Source of the DNA: Lachnospiraceae bacterium
Lineage (GTDB): Bacteria > Bacillota > Clostridia > Lachnospirales > Lachnospiraceae
Direction of reading: 5' to 3'
Length of the DNA stretch: 49,414 bases
Assembly: GCA_017615545.1 (NCBI GenBank)
Contig: JAFZZY010000005.1
Coordinates: forward strand, 1 to 49,414
This document shows positions 15,127 to 29,047 of this stretch, piece by piece (the first letter of the stretch is position 1; each line of letters opens with the position of its first letter). The translations under genes were made by a program, and so were the position numbers. The notes beneath the pieces were generated by a model that saw nothing but the letters and a program-made list of their open reading frames with translations, did no database searches and had not been told where the DNA came from.

Positions 15127-15519
15127 TTAGAATTCGATCGTCTTCGGTGAAGTCGTGAACGAGGAAAATGTCGCAACGACGTCCTTCATGTAGAGAACTT
15201 CCGTGTTGTCGTCATCCGCCGCATACATGTGCTTCAGGGTCGGATATGCGTCCAGCATGCTCTCCTTCGCCTCGATGCGCTCGTCGCGGATCAGCTTACC
15301 TGCGATACGAAGCCAGGTTCCGCCGGAAAATGCGCAAAGCTCGAACTTCGGGTTCGCTTCCAGCTGGTGGGATACATCCTTTACCTTACCGGTCTGGATA
15401 TACAGGCGGCCGTCAAACTTGTGGATCGTGCCGAACGGACGCACACGAGGCTGGTCGCCCTCTACCGTCGCCAGATAATACGTTTCCGCCTTCTTCAAAA
15501 ACTCCAATACTTCATCCAT
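15127..15519 (-). CDS. pyridoxamine 5'-phosphate oxidase-like FMN-binding protein
   Basis: A 130-residue protein of the split-barrel flavin fold. The pattern YYLATVEGDQPRVRPFGTIHKFDGRLYIQTGKVKDVSHQL near the N-terminus is the hallmark of the small PNPOx-like group, and WLRIAGKLIRDER follows. Members bind FMN, F420 or heme and act as small oxidoreductases; vitamin B6 synthesis is unlikely for this short form. It is 15 bases from both neighbours in the operon, with a GGAGG site inside the spacer. The substrate is unknown. Confidence 0.88.
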   Translation of the reverse strand: MDEVLEFLKKAETYYLATVEGDQPRVRPFGTIHKFDGRLYIQTGKVKDVSHQLEANPKFELCAFSGGTWLRIAGKLIRDERIEAKESMLDAYPTLKHMYAADDDNTEVLYMKDVVATFSSFTTSPKTIEF

Positions 15520-15534
15520 AAAAAACCTCCTGGA

Positions 15535-16677
15535 TCAATCACTGACGTCAGCATCGACCGTGATCTTAAAATGATATTCCGGGTAATGGTCGGTCAGATC
15601 CTGCACCACTTCCCTATACACGGCCATCCGGTCCGGCGCCTCATAACCGATGACGGCGTCAAACTGAATGTCCTTAGTTTCCGAATTGACATAAAAACCA
15701 TGCATCTGCAGGACATGGTCATGGCTCATCACGATGCGGCGGATGTCCTTCTGCAGGTCCGCGGCCGCATTGTCCTGCATGTTGCGCCCGTAGACGCTGA
15801 TACCGGTCAGAATGACCCCGAATTCATCGTAGACCCGGTCTGCGATCTCACGCTGGAGCCGGTCGAGCTGCGCCACGGTCATGTCCTCCGGCACCTCCAC
15901 ATGCAACGAGCCGATCAGCGACTCGGGGCCGTAGTTGTGCAGGACCAGGTCGTACACGCCGTACACCTCCGGGTATTCATTGACGATCCTTTTGATCTCC
16001 TTCGCTTTCTCCGAGTTGGGACGCTCGCCGAGGATCTGGGAAATGGTCTTCCGCAGAAGATCGATGCCCGTTTTGATCATCAGCAGGGAGATGACGGCCG
16101 CCAGATAGGCTTCGATGCAGACATCCGTCGTGAGGAAAATGATCGCCGCGACCAGGGTCGCAAACGATACGATCGAGTCGTTCAGGGCGTCCTTACCCGA
16201 GCCGATCAGCGTTTCCGAATCCACACGTTTTCCGACTTTGACGACATGCCGGCCCAGTAAGATCTTCGCGAGGACCGCTGCCGCCACGATGATAAGTGTC
16301 GGCGTGCTGTAGTCCGGCGTGGTCGGGTGAATGATCTTCTTCACCGACTCGATGAGTGCCGTGACGCCGGCGTACAGAATGATCACCGCGATGACGCTGG
16401 CTGCGACATACTCCGAGCGGCCGTGGCCGAAGGGGTGGTCCTTATCCGGCTTCTTCATGGCGAACCGCGTCCCGACGATGGTGATCACCGACGAAAGCAC
16501 GTCGCTTAAGTTATTGACCGCGTCCAATATGATCGCGATGGATCCCGAGATCCAGCCCACGACCGATTTAAATGCGACCAGAATGATATTGACCAGAATA
16601 CCGAGTGCACCGGTCCGAATGATCGTCCTGCTACGATCCATCGTAGCAGCCGGTGCTTGTTTTTCTTCCGTTTCCAT
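15535..16677 (-). CDS. cation diffusion facilitator family metal transporter
   Basis: A 380-residue membrane protein that exports divalent metals (zinc, iron, manganese or cobalt) in exchange for protons. Six helices span about 20-205. The metal site is read from DAVNNLSDV in helix 2 and DALNDS in helix 5; HPFGHGRSEY follows helix 2 in the usual loop. The cytoplasmic C-terminal domain with LVLHNYGPESLIGSLHVEVPEDMTV is the regulatory ferredoxin-like fold. The helix-5 residues are the N-D variant common in Firmicutes. It is 17 bases after the thioesterase gene. Metal specificity cannot be assigned. Confidence 0.93.
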   Translation of the reverse strand: METEEKQAPAATMDRSRTIIRTGALGILVNIILVAFKSVVGWISGSIAIILDAVNNLSDVLSSVITIVGTRFAMKKPDKDHPFGHGRSEYVAASVIAVIILYAGVTALIESVKKIIHPTTPDYSTPTLIIVAAAVLAKILLGRHVVKVGKRVDSETLIGSGKDALNDSIVSFATLVAAIIFLTTDVCIEAYLAAVISLLMIKTGIDLLRKTISQILGERPNSEKAKEIKRIVNEYPEVYGVYDLVLHNYGPESLIGSLHVEVPEDMTVAQLDRLQREIADRVYDEFGVILTGISVYGRNMQDNAAADLQKDIRRIVMSHDHVLQMHGFYVNSETKDIQFDAVIGYEAPDRMAVYREVVQDLTDHYPEYHFKITVDADVSD

Positions 16678-16694
16678 TCCATCCTCCCGAGGGA

Positions 16695-17186
16695 TCAGAA
16701 GCCCTCGTTGCGGCGGCGCTTACGCACCTCGATCCGCTTCTGCGCGCCGTCCCACTCGATGCGGTCATTTTCCGTTTCGAGCCGAAGGCCGAACTCGACC
16801 GGCTTGGGACAGCCCTCCTTACTCACGCACACTTCCGTGAAGTACGCGCGGTTAATGACGCGGCGCGTGCCGTTTTCACGGCTTTCGATGTACACATCCA
16901 CGCGCACCTCCATCGACGTCCGGCCGACATAGGTCGGGATCGCGACGATCACTACCATATCGTTGATGAACGCGCCGTTCTTAAACTGCAGGTTATCCAC
17001 CGCAGCCGTCGTCACATAATCGTTGCAGTGGCGCGTCGCAGCGATGCCGGCCACCTCATCCATCCACTCCATCAGACGGCCGCCGAACAAACGCCCGCTG
17101 CCGTTGATATCCTCATATTGAATGACCTTCATCCACTCCGTTTTGGAGTCCGACGGGGTCTTGAATTTGGTCCTCTCCTGCTCCAT
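16695..17186 (-). CDS. acyl-CoA thioesterase, hotdog fold
   Basis: A 163-residue hydrolase of the YkhA/YciA type that releases CoA from acyl-CoA. The hotdog helix is seen as GRLFGGRLMEWMDEVAGIAATRH at ~31-53, including the catalytic Asp, followed by VTTAAVDNLQF and the strand GRTSMEVRVDVYIE. The C-terminus is basic (RIEVRKRRRNEGF). It is the first gene of the operon, with GGAGG seven bases before the ATG. A minus-strand TATAAT at 17245-17240 lies just after the terminator of citrate synthase and is the likely -10 box, but its -35 is weak. Confidence 0.9.
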   Translation of the reverse strand: MEQERTKFKTPSDSKTEWMKVIQYEDINGSGRLFGGRLMEWMDEVAGIAATRHCNDYVTTAAVDNLQFKNGAFINDMVVIVAIPTYVGRTSMEVRVDVYIESRENGTRRVINRAYFTEVCVSKEGCPKPVEFGLRLETENDRIEWDGAQKRIEVRKRRRNEGF

Positions 17187-17250
17187 GTACGCCTCCTGCC
17201 TGCGCTTGGATACTACCTGATTTTCTATCTCTGCCCCATATTATAGCACG

Positions 17251-17294
17251 AAAACGCGCGGCTTCATAGAGGGAATATCCATGAATGCCGCGCG
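17251..17294 (-). terminator. terminator of citrate synthase
   Basis: A GC-rich stem, about 17255-17267 with 17281-17294 and one bulged base, is followed by UUUU on the minus strand (17254-17251). It lies about 20 bases after the stop codon. Confidence 0.8.
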
Positions 17295-17312
17295 ATCCTT
17301 ATGTTTTCTCGA

Positions 17313-18677
17313 TCATCTTTCGTCCAGATCGATGTATTCGTTTTCATCCGCTACGCTCATGTATGCCGGGCGAATGATCTTATCGCAGTTGATCAGTTCT
17401 TCGATGCGGTGTGCGCTCCATCCGACGATGCGGGCGATGGCGAACATCGGCGTGTAGAGCTCCTCGGGGATGCCGAGCATGCTGTATACGAAGCCGCTGT
17501 AGAAGTCAACATTGGCCGAAACGCCCTTATAGATATGGCGTTCGCGGGCAATGACCTTCGGAGCGAGTTCTTCGATCATGGAGTACAGGGCGAATTCCTT
17601 CTCATAGCCCTTCTCTGCCGCCAGCTTCTCGACGAAACCGCGGAAGATCTCGGCACGCGGGTCGGAGATCGAGTAGACCGCGTGGCCCATGCCGTAGATC
17701 AGGCCCTGCTTGTCGAAAGCCTCCTTATGCAGGAGCTTCTCCAGGTACTCCTCGACCTCAGCGGGATCATCCTGATGCTTTACGTGCTTTTTGAGGTCGC
17801 GCATCATCGCGATGACCTTCAGGTTCGCGCCGCCGTGTTTCGGTCCCTTCAGAGAGCCCAAAGCGGCCGCTATGGCCGAATATGTGTCTGTACCCGAGCT
17901 GGATACCACATGTGTCGTAAACGTCGAATTATTGCCCCCTCCGTGCTCCATATGGAGGATGAACGCGAGGTCCAGGACCTGCGCCTCGAGCTTCGTGTAA
18001 CTTTTATCCGGACGCAGCATACGCAGGAAGTTCTCCGCCGTGGAGAGCTTCGGATCCGGATAGTGAATGTAAAAACTGTTTCCGCGCTCGTAGTGGTTGT
18101 AGGCGTGGTAGCCGTAAACCGCGAGCATGGGGAATACGCTGATGAGCATGATGCACTGCGCGAGCACGTTGGGCAGCGACAGGTCGTCCGTGTCGTTGTC
18201 GTACGAAGCCAGCGTCAGGATGCTCTTTGACAGCGAGGTCATCATGTCCTTACTCGGAGCTTTCATGATAACGTCGCGTGTGAAGTTTGTGGGCAATGTC
18301 CGGTTCTGCGCGAGGATCCCCTCAAATTCCTTCAGCTGTTCCCGGTTCGGCAGTGCGCCGAAGAGTAAAAAATAAGCCGTTTCTTCAAAACCGAAACGAC
18401 CGTCCTTCACAAAGCCATTGACCAGATCATGGATATCGATCCCCCGATAGAGGAGACGTCCATCGATCGGAGTCACCGTTCCGTCTTCATTTTCCTTCTT
18501 TGATTCGATCAGTGATATTTTCGTTAGTCCGGCCAGTACACCCTTACCGGTAATATCACGGAGTCCGCGGTTTACGTTGTATTTCTTATACAACGAGGCA
18601 TCAATGGTTCCGCACCACGTACATAACTGTGCGTATTTTTCCATCATTTCGATGTCGTTCTTTTTCTTTTTGATCAT
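17313..18677 (-). CDS. citrate / 2-methylcitrate synthase
   Basis: A 454-residue enzyme that condenses acetyl-CoA with oxaloacetate. The active-site segments are present: DGRLLYRGIDIHDL near residue 76, HMEHGGGNNSTFTTHVVSSSGTD near 246 with the first catalytic His, GPKHGGAN, and GMGHAVYSISDPRA near 336. It is of the long Firmicute type. The start at 18677 has AAGGAG six bases upstream; the frame to 18701 has none. It is flanked by terminators on both sides, so monocistronic. In an anaerobe it probably supplies glutamate precursors. Methylcitrate use cannot be excluded. Confidence 0.9.
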   Translation of the reverse strand: MIKKKKNDIEMMEKYAQLCTWCGTIDASLYKKYNVNRGLRDITGKGVLAGLTKISLIESKKENEDGTVTPIDGRLLYRGIDIHDLVNGFVKDGRFGFEETAYFLLFGALPNREQLKEFEGILAQNRTLPTNFTRDVIMKAPSKDMMTSLSKSILTLASYDNDTDDLSLPNVLAQCIMLISVFPMLAVYGYHAYNHYERGNSFYIHYPDPKLSTAENFLRMLRPDKSYTKLEAQVLDLAFILHMEHGGGNNSTFTTHVVSSSGTDTYSAIAAALGSLKGPKHGGANLKVIAMMRDLKKHVKHQDDPAEVEEYLEKLLHKEAFDKQGLIYGMGHAVYSISDPRAEIFRGFVEKLAAEKGYEKEFALYSMIEELAPKVIARERHIYKGVSANVDFYSGFVYSMLGIPEELYTPMFAIARIVGWSAHRIEELINCDKIIRPAYMSVADENEYIDLDER

Positions 18678-18726
18678 CGTGGCTCCTTTCCTTCTTATCA
18701 ACTGAGTTGTTTATCGCAGCATATTC

Positions 18727-18756
18727 ATTTTACCCGAAAATGCCCTGTTTCGTCAA
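18727..18756 (-). promoter_or_regulatory. sigma-A promoter of citrate synthase
   Basis: Minus-strand TTGACG (18756-18751), 18 bases, TAAAAT (18732-18727). It begins directly after the U-tract of the rpoC terminator. Confidence 0.7.
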
Positions 18757-18757
18757 G

Positions 18758-18796
18758 CAAAAAACGGCCACCGCTCTTTCGGGCGATGGCCGTTTT
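18758..18796 (-). terminator. terminator of the rpoBC operon
   Basis: A 14-bp stem (18761-18774 with 18783-18796, one G-U) with an 8-base loop and six U residues on the minus strand lies 7 bases after the rpoC stop. Confidence 0.9.
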
Positions 18797-18803
18797 CCTT
18801 TGA

Positions 18804-22616
<3,813 letters not shown>

Positions 22617-22630
22617 GGTGGCTGTCCTCC

Positions 22631-25600
22631 CTACTCAAAATCGTCTTCTGAATCATCAAAACCTTCATCTTCGAAGTCTTCGTCGAATTCATCTTCATCC
22701 GACGCATCCTCCAGTTCGCCCTGAATGTTGAACCGCTGCGTCTGGAAACCGCCGGCTGCGAAATCGCGGCTGTTCTCGCGATACTTCGTGTCGCCTTCCA
22801 TAACGGAACGGAAATCCTGATTAAACTCGCTGGTGTCCATGATCTTGACTTCGGTGTTGTCATCGCGGAGAACACGTACGTCCAGACCCAGGGACTGAAG
22901 CTCTTTGATCAGAACCTTAAACGACTCGGGGATACCGGCCGAAGGAATATTGAGGCCCTTGATGATCGCCTCGTAGGTCTTGACACGACCGATGATATCA
23001 TCGGACTTAACCGTCAGGATCTCCTGCAAGGTGTATGCGGCGCCGTAAGCCTCGAGCGCCCAAACCTCCATCTCACCGAAACGCTGGCCACCGAACTGTG
23101 CTTTACCACCGAGCGGTTGCTGTGTAACGAGTGAGTAAGGACCTGTCGAACGAGCATGGATCTTATCGTCTACCAGGTGGTGCAGTTTCAGGTAGTTCAT
23201 GTGGCCAATGGTTACCGGGCTGTCAAATACTTCACCGGTGCGGCCGTCACGAAGCTGAACCTTACCATCGCGGGAGATCGGAACACCCTTCCACAGTTCT
23301 CTGTGCTCCAGGTGGGATCCGAGATAGTCCATAACTTCTTTGTTGAGTGTGCCCTTATATTTCTTCTGGAAGTCTTCCCACTCGGTGTTGACATAATCAT
23401 TTGCCAGCTCCAGAGTGTCCATGATATCGATTTCGTTTGCACCGTCGAATACCGGTGTGGAGATATCGAAGCCGAGAGCCTTTGCCGCGAGGGACAGGTG
23501 GATCTCAAGAACCTGACCAACGTTCATTCGGGAAGGAACGCCGAGCGGGTTCAGCACGATATCGAGCGGACGGCCGTTCGGAAGGAAAGGCATGTCCTCT
23601 ACAGGAAGTACGCGGGAAACGACACCCTTGTTACCGTGACGTCCTGCCATCTTATCGCCGACGGAGATCTTTCTCTTCTGGGCAATGTAGATGCGGACGG
23701 TCTTGGTTACGCCCGGCGACAGATCGTCGCAATTCTCACGGGTGAATACCTTCGCGTCAACGACGGTACCGTAAGCTCCGTGCGGAACCTTAAGAGAGGT
23801 ATCACGAACCTCACGTGCCTTCTCACCGAAGATCGCACGAAGGAGTCTCTCCTCCGCGGTCAGCTCAGTCTCACCCTTCGGGGTAACCTTACCAACCAGG
23901 ATATCTCCGGCACGAACCTCTGCGCCGATGCGGATGATACCGTTTTCGTCCAGGTCTTTCAGCGCTTCATCGCCGACACCGGGAACGTCGCGGGTGATCT
24001 CCTCGCTACCGAGCTTCGTCTCACGTGCTTCGGTCTCGTATTCCTCAATATGAATGGATGTGTAAACATCATCCTGAACCAACTTCTCACTGAGCAGAAC
24101 GGCATCCTCGTAGTTGTAACCTTCCCAGGTCATGAAACCGATGAGAGGGTTCTTACCGAGGGCGATCTCACCGTTGCAGGTAGAAGGACCGTCGGCGAGA
24201 ACGTCGCCTGCCTCTACATGGTCGCCTGCAAATACGATGGGTCGCTGGTTGTAGCAGTTGCTCTGGTTGCTTCTCTTGAACTTCTGAAGCATGTACTTCT
24301 CGATCTCACCATCCGAATCTCTGCGGAGGGTGATCATCTCGGAAGAGGAACGCTCGATCACGCCGGCGCTCTTAGAAACTACGCAAACACCGGAGTCAAC
24401 GGCTGCCTTATGCTCCATACCTGTACCGATGGCCGGAGATTCGGTCACCATAAGCGGTACGGCCTGACGCTGCATGTTCGAACCCATGAGGGCACGGTTC
24501 GCATCGTCGTTCTGCAGGAACGGGATCATGGATGTCGCAACGGAGAAAAGCATCTTCGGGGAAACGTCCATACGGTCAACGTTCTTACGGCTGATCTGAA
24601 TGGTATCCTCACGCCAACGGCCGGATACGTTTTTATTGATGAAATGGCCTTCCTCATCGAGGGGCTCATTCGCCTGTGCTACGAAGTAATCGTCCTCTTC
24701 GTCCGCGGTCAGATACTCGATCTGATCGGTTACGACCGGGTTCTCCGGATCGGACTTATCTACGATACGGTACGGAGCCTCTACGAAGCCGTACTCGTTG
24801 ATACGAGCGTAAGATGCCAGAGAGTTGATCAGACCGATGTTCGGGCCTTCAGGGGTCTCAATGGGGCACATACGACCGTAGTGTGTGTAGTGTACGTCGC
24901 GGACCTCGAAACCTGCACGGTCACGGGACAGACCGCCGGGACCGAGGGCTGACAGACGACGCTTATGCGTAAGCTCTGCCAGAGGGTTATTCTGATCCAT
25001 GAACTGGGACAGCTGGGAACTTCCGAAGAACTCCTTAACTGCCGCGGTCACGGGCTTGATGTTGATCAGGGACTGCGCGGTCAGCTCGTCGTTGGACTGG
25101 GTAGCCATACGCTCACGTACGACACGCTCCATACGGGAGAAACCGATGCGGTACTGGTTCTGCAGCAGCTCGCCGACAGCACGGATACGACGATTACCCA
25201 AGTGGTCAATGTCGTCCTTCTTACCGATGCCGTATTCCAGATGCATGCAGTAGTTGATGGAAGCAAAGATATCTTCCGGTGTTACATGCTTCGGAACCAG
25301 ACGGGACAGGTTCTGCTTAACCGTCTCCATAAGCTCTTCGCCTTCGAGATTCATATCGAGGATCTCACGAAGAACCGGATAGTAAACTTTCTCAGTGATG
25401 CCTGCTTCTGCAGCATCGAACGGCAGATACTTATTCGGATCTACCATCATATTGGAGAGGATCTTGACCTTCTTCTCCTCACCATGCTCATCCGTCTTAA
25501 CGTATACATAAGGAACGGCAGCATCCTGCAGAGCCTCAGCGCTGTTACGGGTCAGAACGGTTCCTGCCTCAGCCAGGACCTCACCTGTGGTCTGGTCAAT

Positions 25601-26506
25601 AACATCCTCAGCCAGAACCTGCTCGGCCAGACGGAAGCGGAAATTGAGTTTCTTATTGAACTTATAACGGCCAACCTTCGCCAGGTCGTAACGACGTACA
25701 TCGAAGAGCATGCCGCGAAGCAAAGAGTCAGCGCTGTCTACGCTGAGCGGCTCGCCCGGACGGATCTTCTTATACAGTTCGAGAAGACCGCGCTCGCGGG
25801 AATCGGAAGGGTCCTTCTCGAAGGTCGCGAGGAGCTTCGGCTCCGGTCCGAACATCTCGAGGATCTCCTCGTTGGTGCCGACACCGAGTGCACGCAAAAA
25901 TACCGTAACGGGAACCTTACGGGTACGGTCCACACGTACGTAGAATACATCGTTGGAATCCGTCTCATACTCCAGCCATGCGCCACGGTTCGGGATGACC
26001 TGGGATGTGAATAACGGCTTACCTGCCTTATCTTTTGTAATATCGTAGTAGATACCCGGGGAACGAACCAACTGGCTTACGATAACACGCTCGGCGCCGT
26101 TGATCACGAAAGAACCGGTATCGTTCATCAAAGGGAGATCTCCCATGTATACGGAGTTAACCGTTACGAGAGGCTTGTTTCCGTCTTCATCGATATGCTC
26201 AAGGCTTACATCAACACGAAGCGGAACGGAATATGTAGCATCGCGCTCTTTACACTCGTCGATGGTATACTTTATATCCTCATAGCAAAGCCGAAAATCA
26301 CCGAAGATCAGCTTTAACTTTCCGCCATGATCCTCGATCGGCGAAATGTCGCGGAATACTTCTGCCAGGCCTTCCTTGATAAACCAGTTATAGGAATCCT
26401 TCTGGATCTCTATGAAGTTCGGCATATCAAGAACATCCTTCTGTCTAGAGTAACTCATTCTTACGTTCTTACCCGACTGTATGGGTCGAAATCTGTTTTT
26501 CTCCAT
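22631..26506 (-). CDS. rpoB: DNA-directed RNA polymerase subunit beta
   Basis: The 1291-residue beta subunit. The rifampicin-binding region [35 protein letters not shown] is intact and of the sensitive type. The block [17 protein letters not shown], the [12 protein letters not shown] active-site segment and the C-terminal [24 protein letters not shown] are all present. The protein ends in an acidic tail of ~30 residues. The start at 26506 ([10 protein letters not shown]) matches the usual Lachnospiraceae N-terminus; the open frame continues through the leader to 26617. The AGGGG site is 11 bases upstream and weak. A terminator-like leader and a consensus promoter lie upstream. Confidence 0.97.
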   Translation of the reverse strand: MEKNRFRPIQSGKNVRMSYSRQKDVLDMPNFIEIQKDSYNWFIKEGLAEVFRDISPIEDHGGKLKLIFGDFRLCYEDIKYTIDECKERDATYSVPLRVDVSLEHIDEDGNKPLVTVNSVYMGDLPLMNDTGSFVINGAERVIVSQLVRSPGIYYDITKDKAGKPLFTSQVIPNRGAWLEYETDSNDVFYVRVDRTRKVPVTVFLRALGVGTNEEILEMFGPEPKLLATFEKDPSDSRERGLLELYKKIRPGEPLSVDSADSLLRGMLFDVRRYDLAKVGRYKFNKKLNFRFRLAEQVLAEDVIDQTTGEVLAEAGTVLTRNSAEALQDAAVPYVYVKTDEHGEEKKVKILSNMMVDPNKYLPFDAAEAGITEKVYYPVLREILDMNLEGEELMETVKQNLSRLVPKHVTPEDIFASINYCMHLEYGIGKKDDIDHLGNRRIRAVGELLQNQYRIGFSRMERVVRERMATQSNDELTAQSLINIKPVTAAVKEFFGSSQLSQFMDQNNPLAELTHKRRLSALGPGGLSRDRAGFEVRDVHYTHYGRMCPIETPEGPNIGLINSLASYARINEYGFVEAPYRIVDKSDPENPVVTDQIEYLTADEEDDYFVAQANEPLDEEGHFINKNVSGRWREDTIQISRKNVDRMDVSPKMLFSVATSMIPFLQNDDANRALMGSNMQRQAVPLMVTESPAIGTGMEHKAAVDSGVCVVSKSAGVIERSSSEMITLRRDSDGEIEKYMLQKFKRSNQSNCYNQRPIVFAGDHVEAGDVLADGPSTCNGEIALGKNPLIGFMTWEGYNYEDAVLLSEKLVQDDVYTSIHIEEYETEARETKLGSEEITRDVPGVGDEALKDLDENGIIRIGAEVRAGDILVGKVTPKGETELTAEERLLRAIFGEKAREVRDTSLKVPHGAYGTVVDAKVFTRENCDDLSPGVTKTVRIYIAQKRKISVGDKMAGRHGNKGVVSRVLPVEDMPFLPNGRPLDIVLNPLGVPSRMNVGQVLEIHLSLAAKALGFDISTPVFDGANEIDIMDTLELANDYVNTEWEDFQKKYKGTLNKEVMDYLGSHLEHRELWKGVPISRDGKVQLRDGRTGEVFDSPVTIGHMNYLKLHHLVDDKIHARSTGPYSLVTQQPLGGKAQFGGQRFGEMEVWALEAYGAAYTLQEILTVKSDDIIGRVKTYEAIIKGLNIPSAGIPESFKVLIKELQSLGLDVRVLRDDNTEVKIMDTSEFNQDFRSVMEGDTKYRENSRDFAAGGFQTQRFNIQGELEDASDEDEFDEDFEDEGFDDSEDDFE

Positions 26507-26530
26507 GGACGTCTTTACCCCTGCTTTTCT

Positions 26531-26618
26531 AAAAAAATAGGTGCATTTTCCGGATGTCAGGCACGCGTTTTTCCTAAAAAAGCGCATAATAGTGCCTATG
26601 CATCCATGATAATGCACC
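26531..26618 (-). promoter_or_regulatory. terminator-like leader hairpin of rpoB (putative attenuator)
   Basis: The predicted transcript begins with GGUGCAUU (26618-26611), which pairs perfectly with AAUGCACC (26547-26540). Between them a second imperfect helix pairs around 26590-26606 with 26551-26564. A U-rich run (UAUUUUUUU, 26539-26531) follows at once. The arrangement is that of an intrinsic terminator 25 bases before the rpoB start, and transcripts would have to read through it. No rival antiterminator is evident. The leader frame is open and in phase with rpoB, so translation could influence it. Confidence 0.65.
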
Positions 26619-26622
26619 GACC

Positions 26623-26651
26623 ATCATATCATATATCTGTCAAGATGTCAA
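26623..26651 (-). promoter_or_regulatory. sigma-A promoter of rpoBC
   Basis: Minus-strand TTGACA (26651-26646), exactly 17 bases, TATGAT (26628-26623). The start of transcription would fall near 26617, on the first base of the leader hairpin. It shows that rpoBC is not only read through from rplQ. Confidence 0.88.
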
Positions 26652-26681
26652 CAATTTCTTTAAAGTTCGATATCATTAAAT

Positions 26682-26730
26682 TAAAAAGGCAAACCGCCCG
26701 TCATTGTGCATTTAACACAACAACAGGCGG
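26682..26730 (-). terminator. terminator after rplQ
   Basis: A 15-bp stem with G-U pairs (26694-26708 with 26716-26730) and a 7-base loop lies about 50 bases after rplQ. The following minus-strand sequence UUUGCCUUUUUAA is U-rich. It separates the ribosomal cluster from rpoBC. Confidence 0.75.
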
Positions 26731-26778
26731 AGCTTTCTGATATGAAAACCCGCGCGCGGGTCGTTCAAGATCTAAAAA

Positions 26779-27315
26779 TTATACCAGCTCAAGAAGAACT
26801 TCCATCGCTGCATCGCCCTTACGCTGACCGATCTTTACGATACGGGTGTAACCGCCGTTGCGGTTTGCGTACTTAGGAGCGATATCATCGAACATCTTCG
26901 CGGGCATATCGATAACCTTTGTGCCCTTCTTCTTACCTGCAGCTTCAGCCGGAGTAGAGGTAACCTTTGTGAATACCTTCAACATCTGTCTTCTGGCGTG
27001 CAGTCTGGATGCCTTATCCTTCTTGATCTCTTTTGTAACGTCGTCGAATACGGTAACCTTCTTACCATCAACTACCTGCTTAACGTTCTTGCCGTCTTTA
27101 TCCTTGCGCGGAACCTTGGTAGTAACGGTCACGGTCTCGTAATTATCTCTTTCCTTAACGGCCAGAGCGATAATTCCTTCAGCGATCTTCTGAACTTCCT
27201 TAGCCTTAGCTTCGGTGGTCACGATCTTACCGCGATACAAAAGGTTGGTTACCTGATTTCTAAGCAGCGCCTTTCTCTGGCTGCTGGTTCTGCTAAGTTT
27301 TCTATAACCTGCCAT
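26779..27315 (-). CDS. rplQ: 50S ribosomal protein L17
   Basis: A 178-residue L17, against about 115-130 in most bacteria. The conserved start (GYRKLSRTSSQRKALLRNQVTNLL) and end (NGGYTRIVKIGQRKGDAAMEVLLELV) are intact. The extra length is an insertion at about residues 56-102 (YETVTVTTKVPRK to DDVTKEIKKDKASR) just before the conserved LHARRQ, plus a shorter one after it. I recall this long form from Lachnospiraceae. It is the last gene of the alpha operon and is followed by a terminator. Confidence 0.96.
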   Translation of the reverse strand: MAGYRKLSRTSSQRKALLRNQVTNLLYRGKIVTTEAKAKEVQKIAEGIIALAVKERDNYETVTVTTKVPRKDKDGKNVKQVVDGKKVTVFDDVTKEIKKDKASRLHARRQMLKVFTKVTSTPAEAAGKKKGTKVIDMPAKMFDDIAPKYANRNGGYTRIVKIGQRKGDAAMEVLLELV

Positions 27316-27370
27316 TGTAATTTAACCTCCATGTCAACTGCGCTGTCACAGCGCGTATGTCTGATGTGCT

Positions 27371-28327
27371 TTAGTCCTCACCGGAATTGAGCTTCAAACC
27401 AAGTTCTTCCAACTTTGCAAGAACTTCCTCGAGGGACTTGCGGCCCAGGTTGCGGACCTTCATCATATCCTCGGGTGTACGGTTTGTAAGTTCTTCCACT
27501 GTGTTGATGCCTGCTCTCTTCAAGCAGTTGTAAGCACGAACGGATAACTCCAACTCGTCAATGTTCATTTCCAGAACTTTAACTTTTTCATTGCTCTCAG
27601 GCTCTACCATGATATCCATGGACTTGGTGTTCTCTGAGAGGTCGATAAACAAATTCAGATGCTCGCTGAGAACCTTTGCTGCAAGGCTGATCGCATCCTC
27701 GGGAGCAAGCGTTCCGTTGGTATATACATCCAATGTAAGCTTGTCGTAATCCGTTACCTGACCTACACGTGTATCCTCAACGGACATGTTCACGCGCTCG
27801 ATCGGGGTGTAGATGGAATCTACGGCGATCACACCGATACCGGAGTTCTGCTTATTCTTCTCTGCGCTGACATAGCCTCTGCCCTTCGTTACGGTAAGTT
27901 CCATGAACAAACGTGTATCCTTACCGCCGCTCAGGTGGGCAATAACGGCATCCTTATTAACGATCTCGATCTCGGAACCGAACTGGATGTCCGCAGCAGT
28001 CACAACGCACTCGCCCTCAGCCTCAACGTATCCGACGATCGGATCCGTGAAATCGCTGTTGGCACGAATAGCCAGACTCTTGATGTTCAAAATGATCTCC
28101 GTTACATCCTCTTTAACACCGGGGATGGAACTGAATTCATGCTTCACGCCATCGATCTTTACCGAGCTTACTGCAGCACCGGGCAATGAAGACAGCATGA
28201 TTCTTCTAAGTGAATTGCCGAGTGTAGTTCCGTAACCTCTCTCAAGAGGCTCAACTACAAACTTGCCATATTTCTTATCTTCGGATAACTCAACGATTTC
28301 AATCTTCGGCTTTTGAAAATCCAACAT
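27371..28327 (-). CDS. rpoA: DNA-directed RNA polymerase subunit alpha
   Basis: The 318-residue alpha subunit. The N-terminal dimerisation domain is seen in [29 protein letters not shown], and the C-terminal domain in [24 protein letters not shown] with [15 protein letters not shown], which binds UP elements and activators. It sits between rpsD and rplQ as is standard. The 111-base gap from rpsD contains a hairpin-forming stretch. AAGGAGGG lies nine bases before the ATG. Confidence 0.98.
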   Translation of the reverse strand: MLDFQKPKIEIVELSEDKKYGKFVVEPLERGYGTTLGNSLRRIMLSSLPGAAVSSVKIDGVKHEFSSIPGVKEDVTEIILNIKSLAIRANSDFTDPIVGYVEAEGECVVTAADIQFGSEIEIVNKDAVIAHLSGGKDTRLFMELTVTKGRGYVSAEKNKQNSGIGVIAVDSIYTPIERVNMSVEDTRVGQVTDYDKLTLDVYTNGTLAPEDAISLAAKVLSEHLNLFIDLSENTKSMDIMVEPESNEKVKVLEMNIDELELSVRAYNCLKRAGINTVEELTNRTPEDMMKVRNLGRKSLEEVLAKLEELGLKLNSGED

Positions 28328-28438
28328 ATGATTAAGCCCTCCTTTAGCGGGAATACCATGTGTGCTGCCTCCGGATAACCGAGGTTTCGGCCGCCTGCCG
28401 TGCTTAGAACAAACACGGTCAGGAAGCGAACTCGTTTA

Positions 28439-29032
28439 TTATTTGGAGTACAACTCGACTATAAGCATCTCATCAACCGGAACGTCGATCATCTCTCTCG
28501 ACGGTAACGACTTAACTACGCCGCTCAAAGCCTCCTGATTAGCCTCAAGCCACTCCGGAACCATTCTGGAACCTGTGGTCTCGAGAATACTCTTATATCT
28601 CTGAGAATCCTTTGCCTTCTCTACGATCTCGATCGTATCGCCGGCGTTGATCAGATAGGAAGGAATGTTGATGACTTTACCGTTGACTGCAACATGCTTG
28701 TGATCAACGATCTGTCTTGCTTCCATTCTGGTTCTTGCAAAGCCAAGGCGGAAGATGACATTATCAAGTCTACGCTCGAGGAGGATCATAAGATTCTCAC
28801 CGACCATACCTCTCATCTTGCTGGCTTTTGTATAGTAATTTCTAAAAGGTTTTTCCAACACACCGTAGATGAACTTAGCCTTCTGCTTTTCACGAAGCTG
28901 CTGGCCGTACTCGCTCACCTTTCTGTTGGCTCTCTTCAGGGTTCTTTTTGACTTCTTGTCAATACCCAGGAAAACAGGGTCAAGATCTAACGATCTGCAT
29001 CTCTTTAAAACTGGAACTCTATCGACTGCCAC
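28439..29032 (-). CDS. rpsD: 30S ribosomal protein S4
   Basis: A 197-residue primary 16S rRNA-binding protein. The C+ zinc cysteines of some S4 forms are absent. The S4 RNA-binding domain is clear in RLDNVIFRLGFARTRMEARQIVDHKHVAVNG near residue 95. The start is GTG, seven bases after AGGAGG. It lies in the alpha operon 15 bases after rpsK. In B. subtilis rpsD is a separate, self-controlled gene, but here it stays in the operon, as in many Clostridia. Confidence 0.97.
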   Translation of the reverse strand: MAVDRVPVLKRCRSLDLDPVFLGIDKKSKRTLKRANRKVSEYGQQLREKQKAKFIYGVLEKPFRNYYTKASKMRGMVGENLMILLERRLDNVIFRLGFARTRMEARQIVDHKHVAVNGKVINIPSYLINAGDTIEIVEKAKDSQRYKSILETTGSRMVPEWLEANQEALSGVVKSLPSREMIDVPVDEMLIVELYSK

Positions 29033-29047
29033 TGTAGCACCTCCTAA

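Noticed and set aside
23156..24952. 598-codon plus-strand open frame opposite rpoB
   Set aside because: Same cause: shadow of rpoB, without initiation signals or a recognisable domain.
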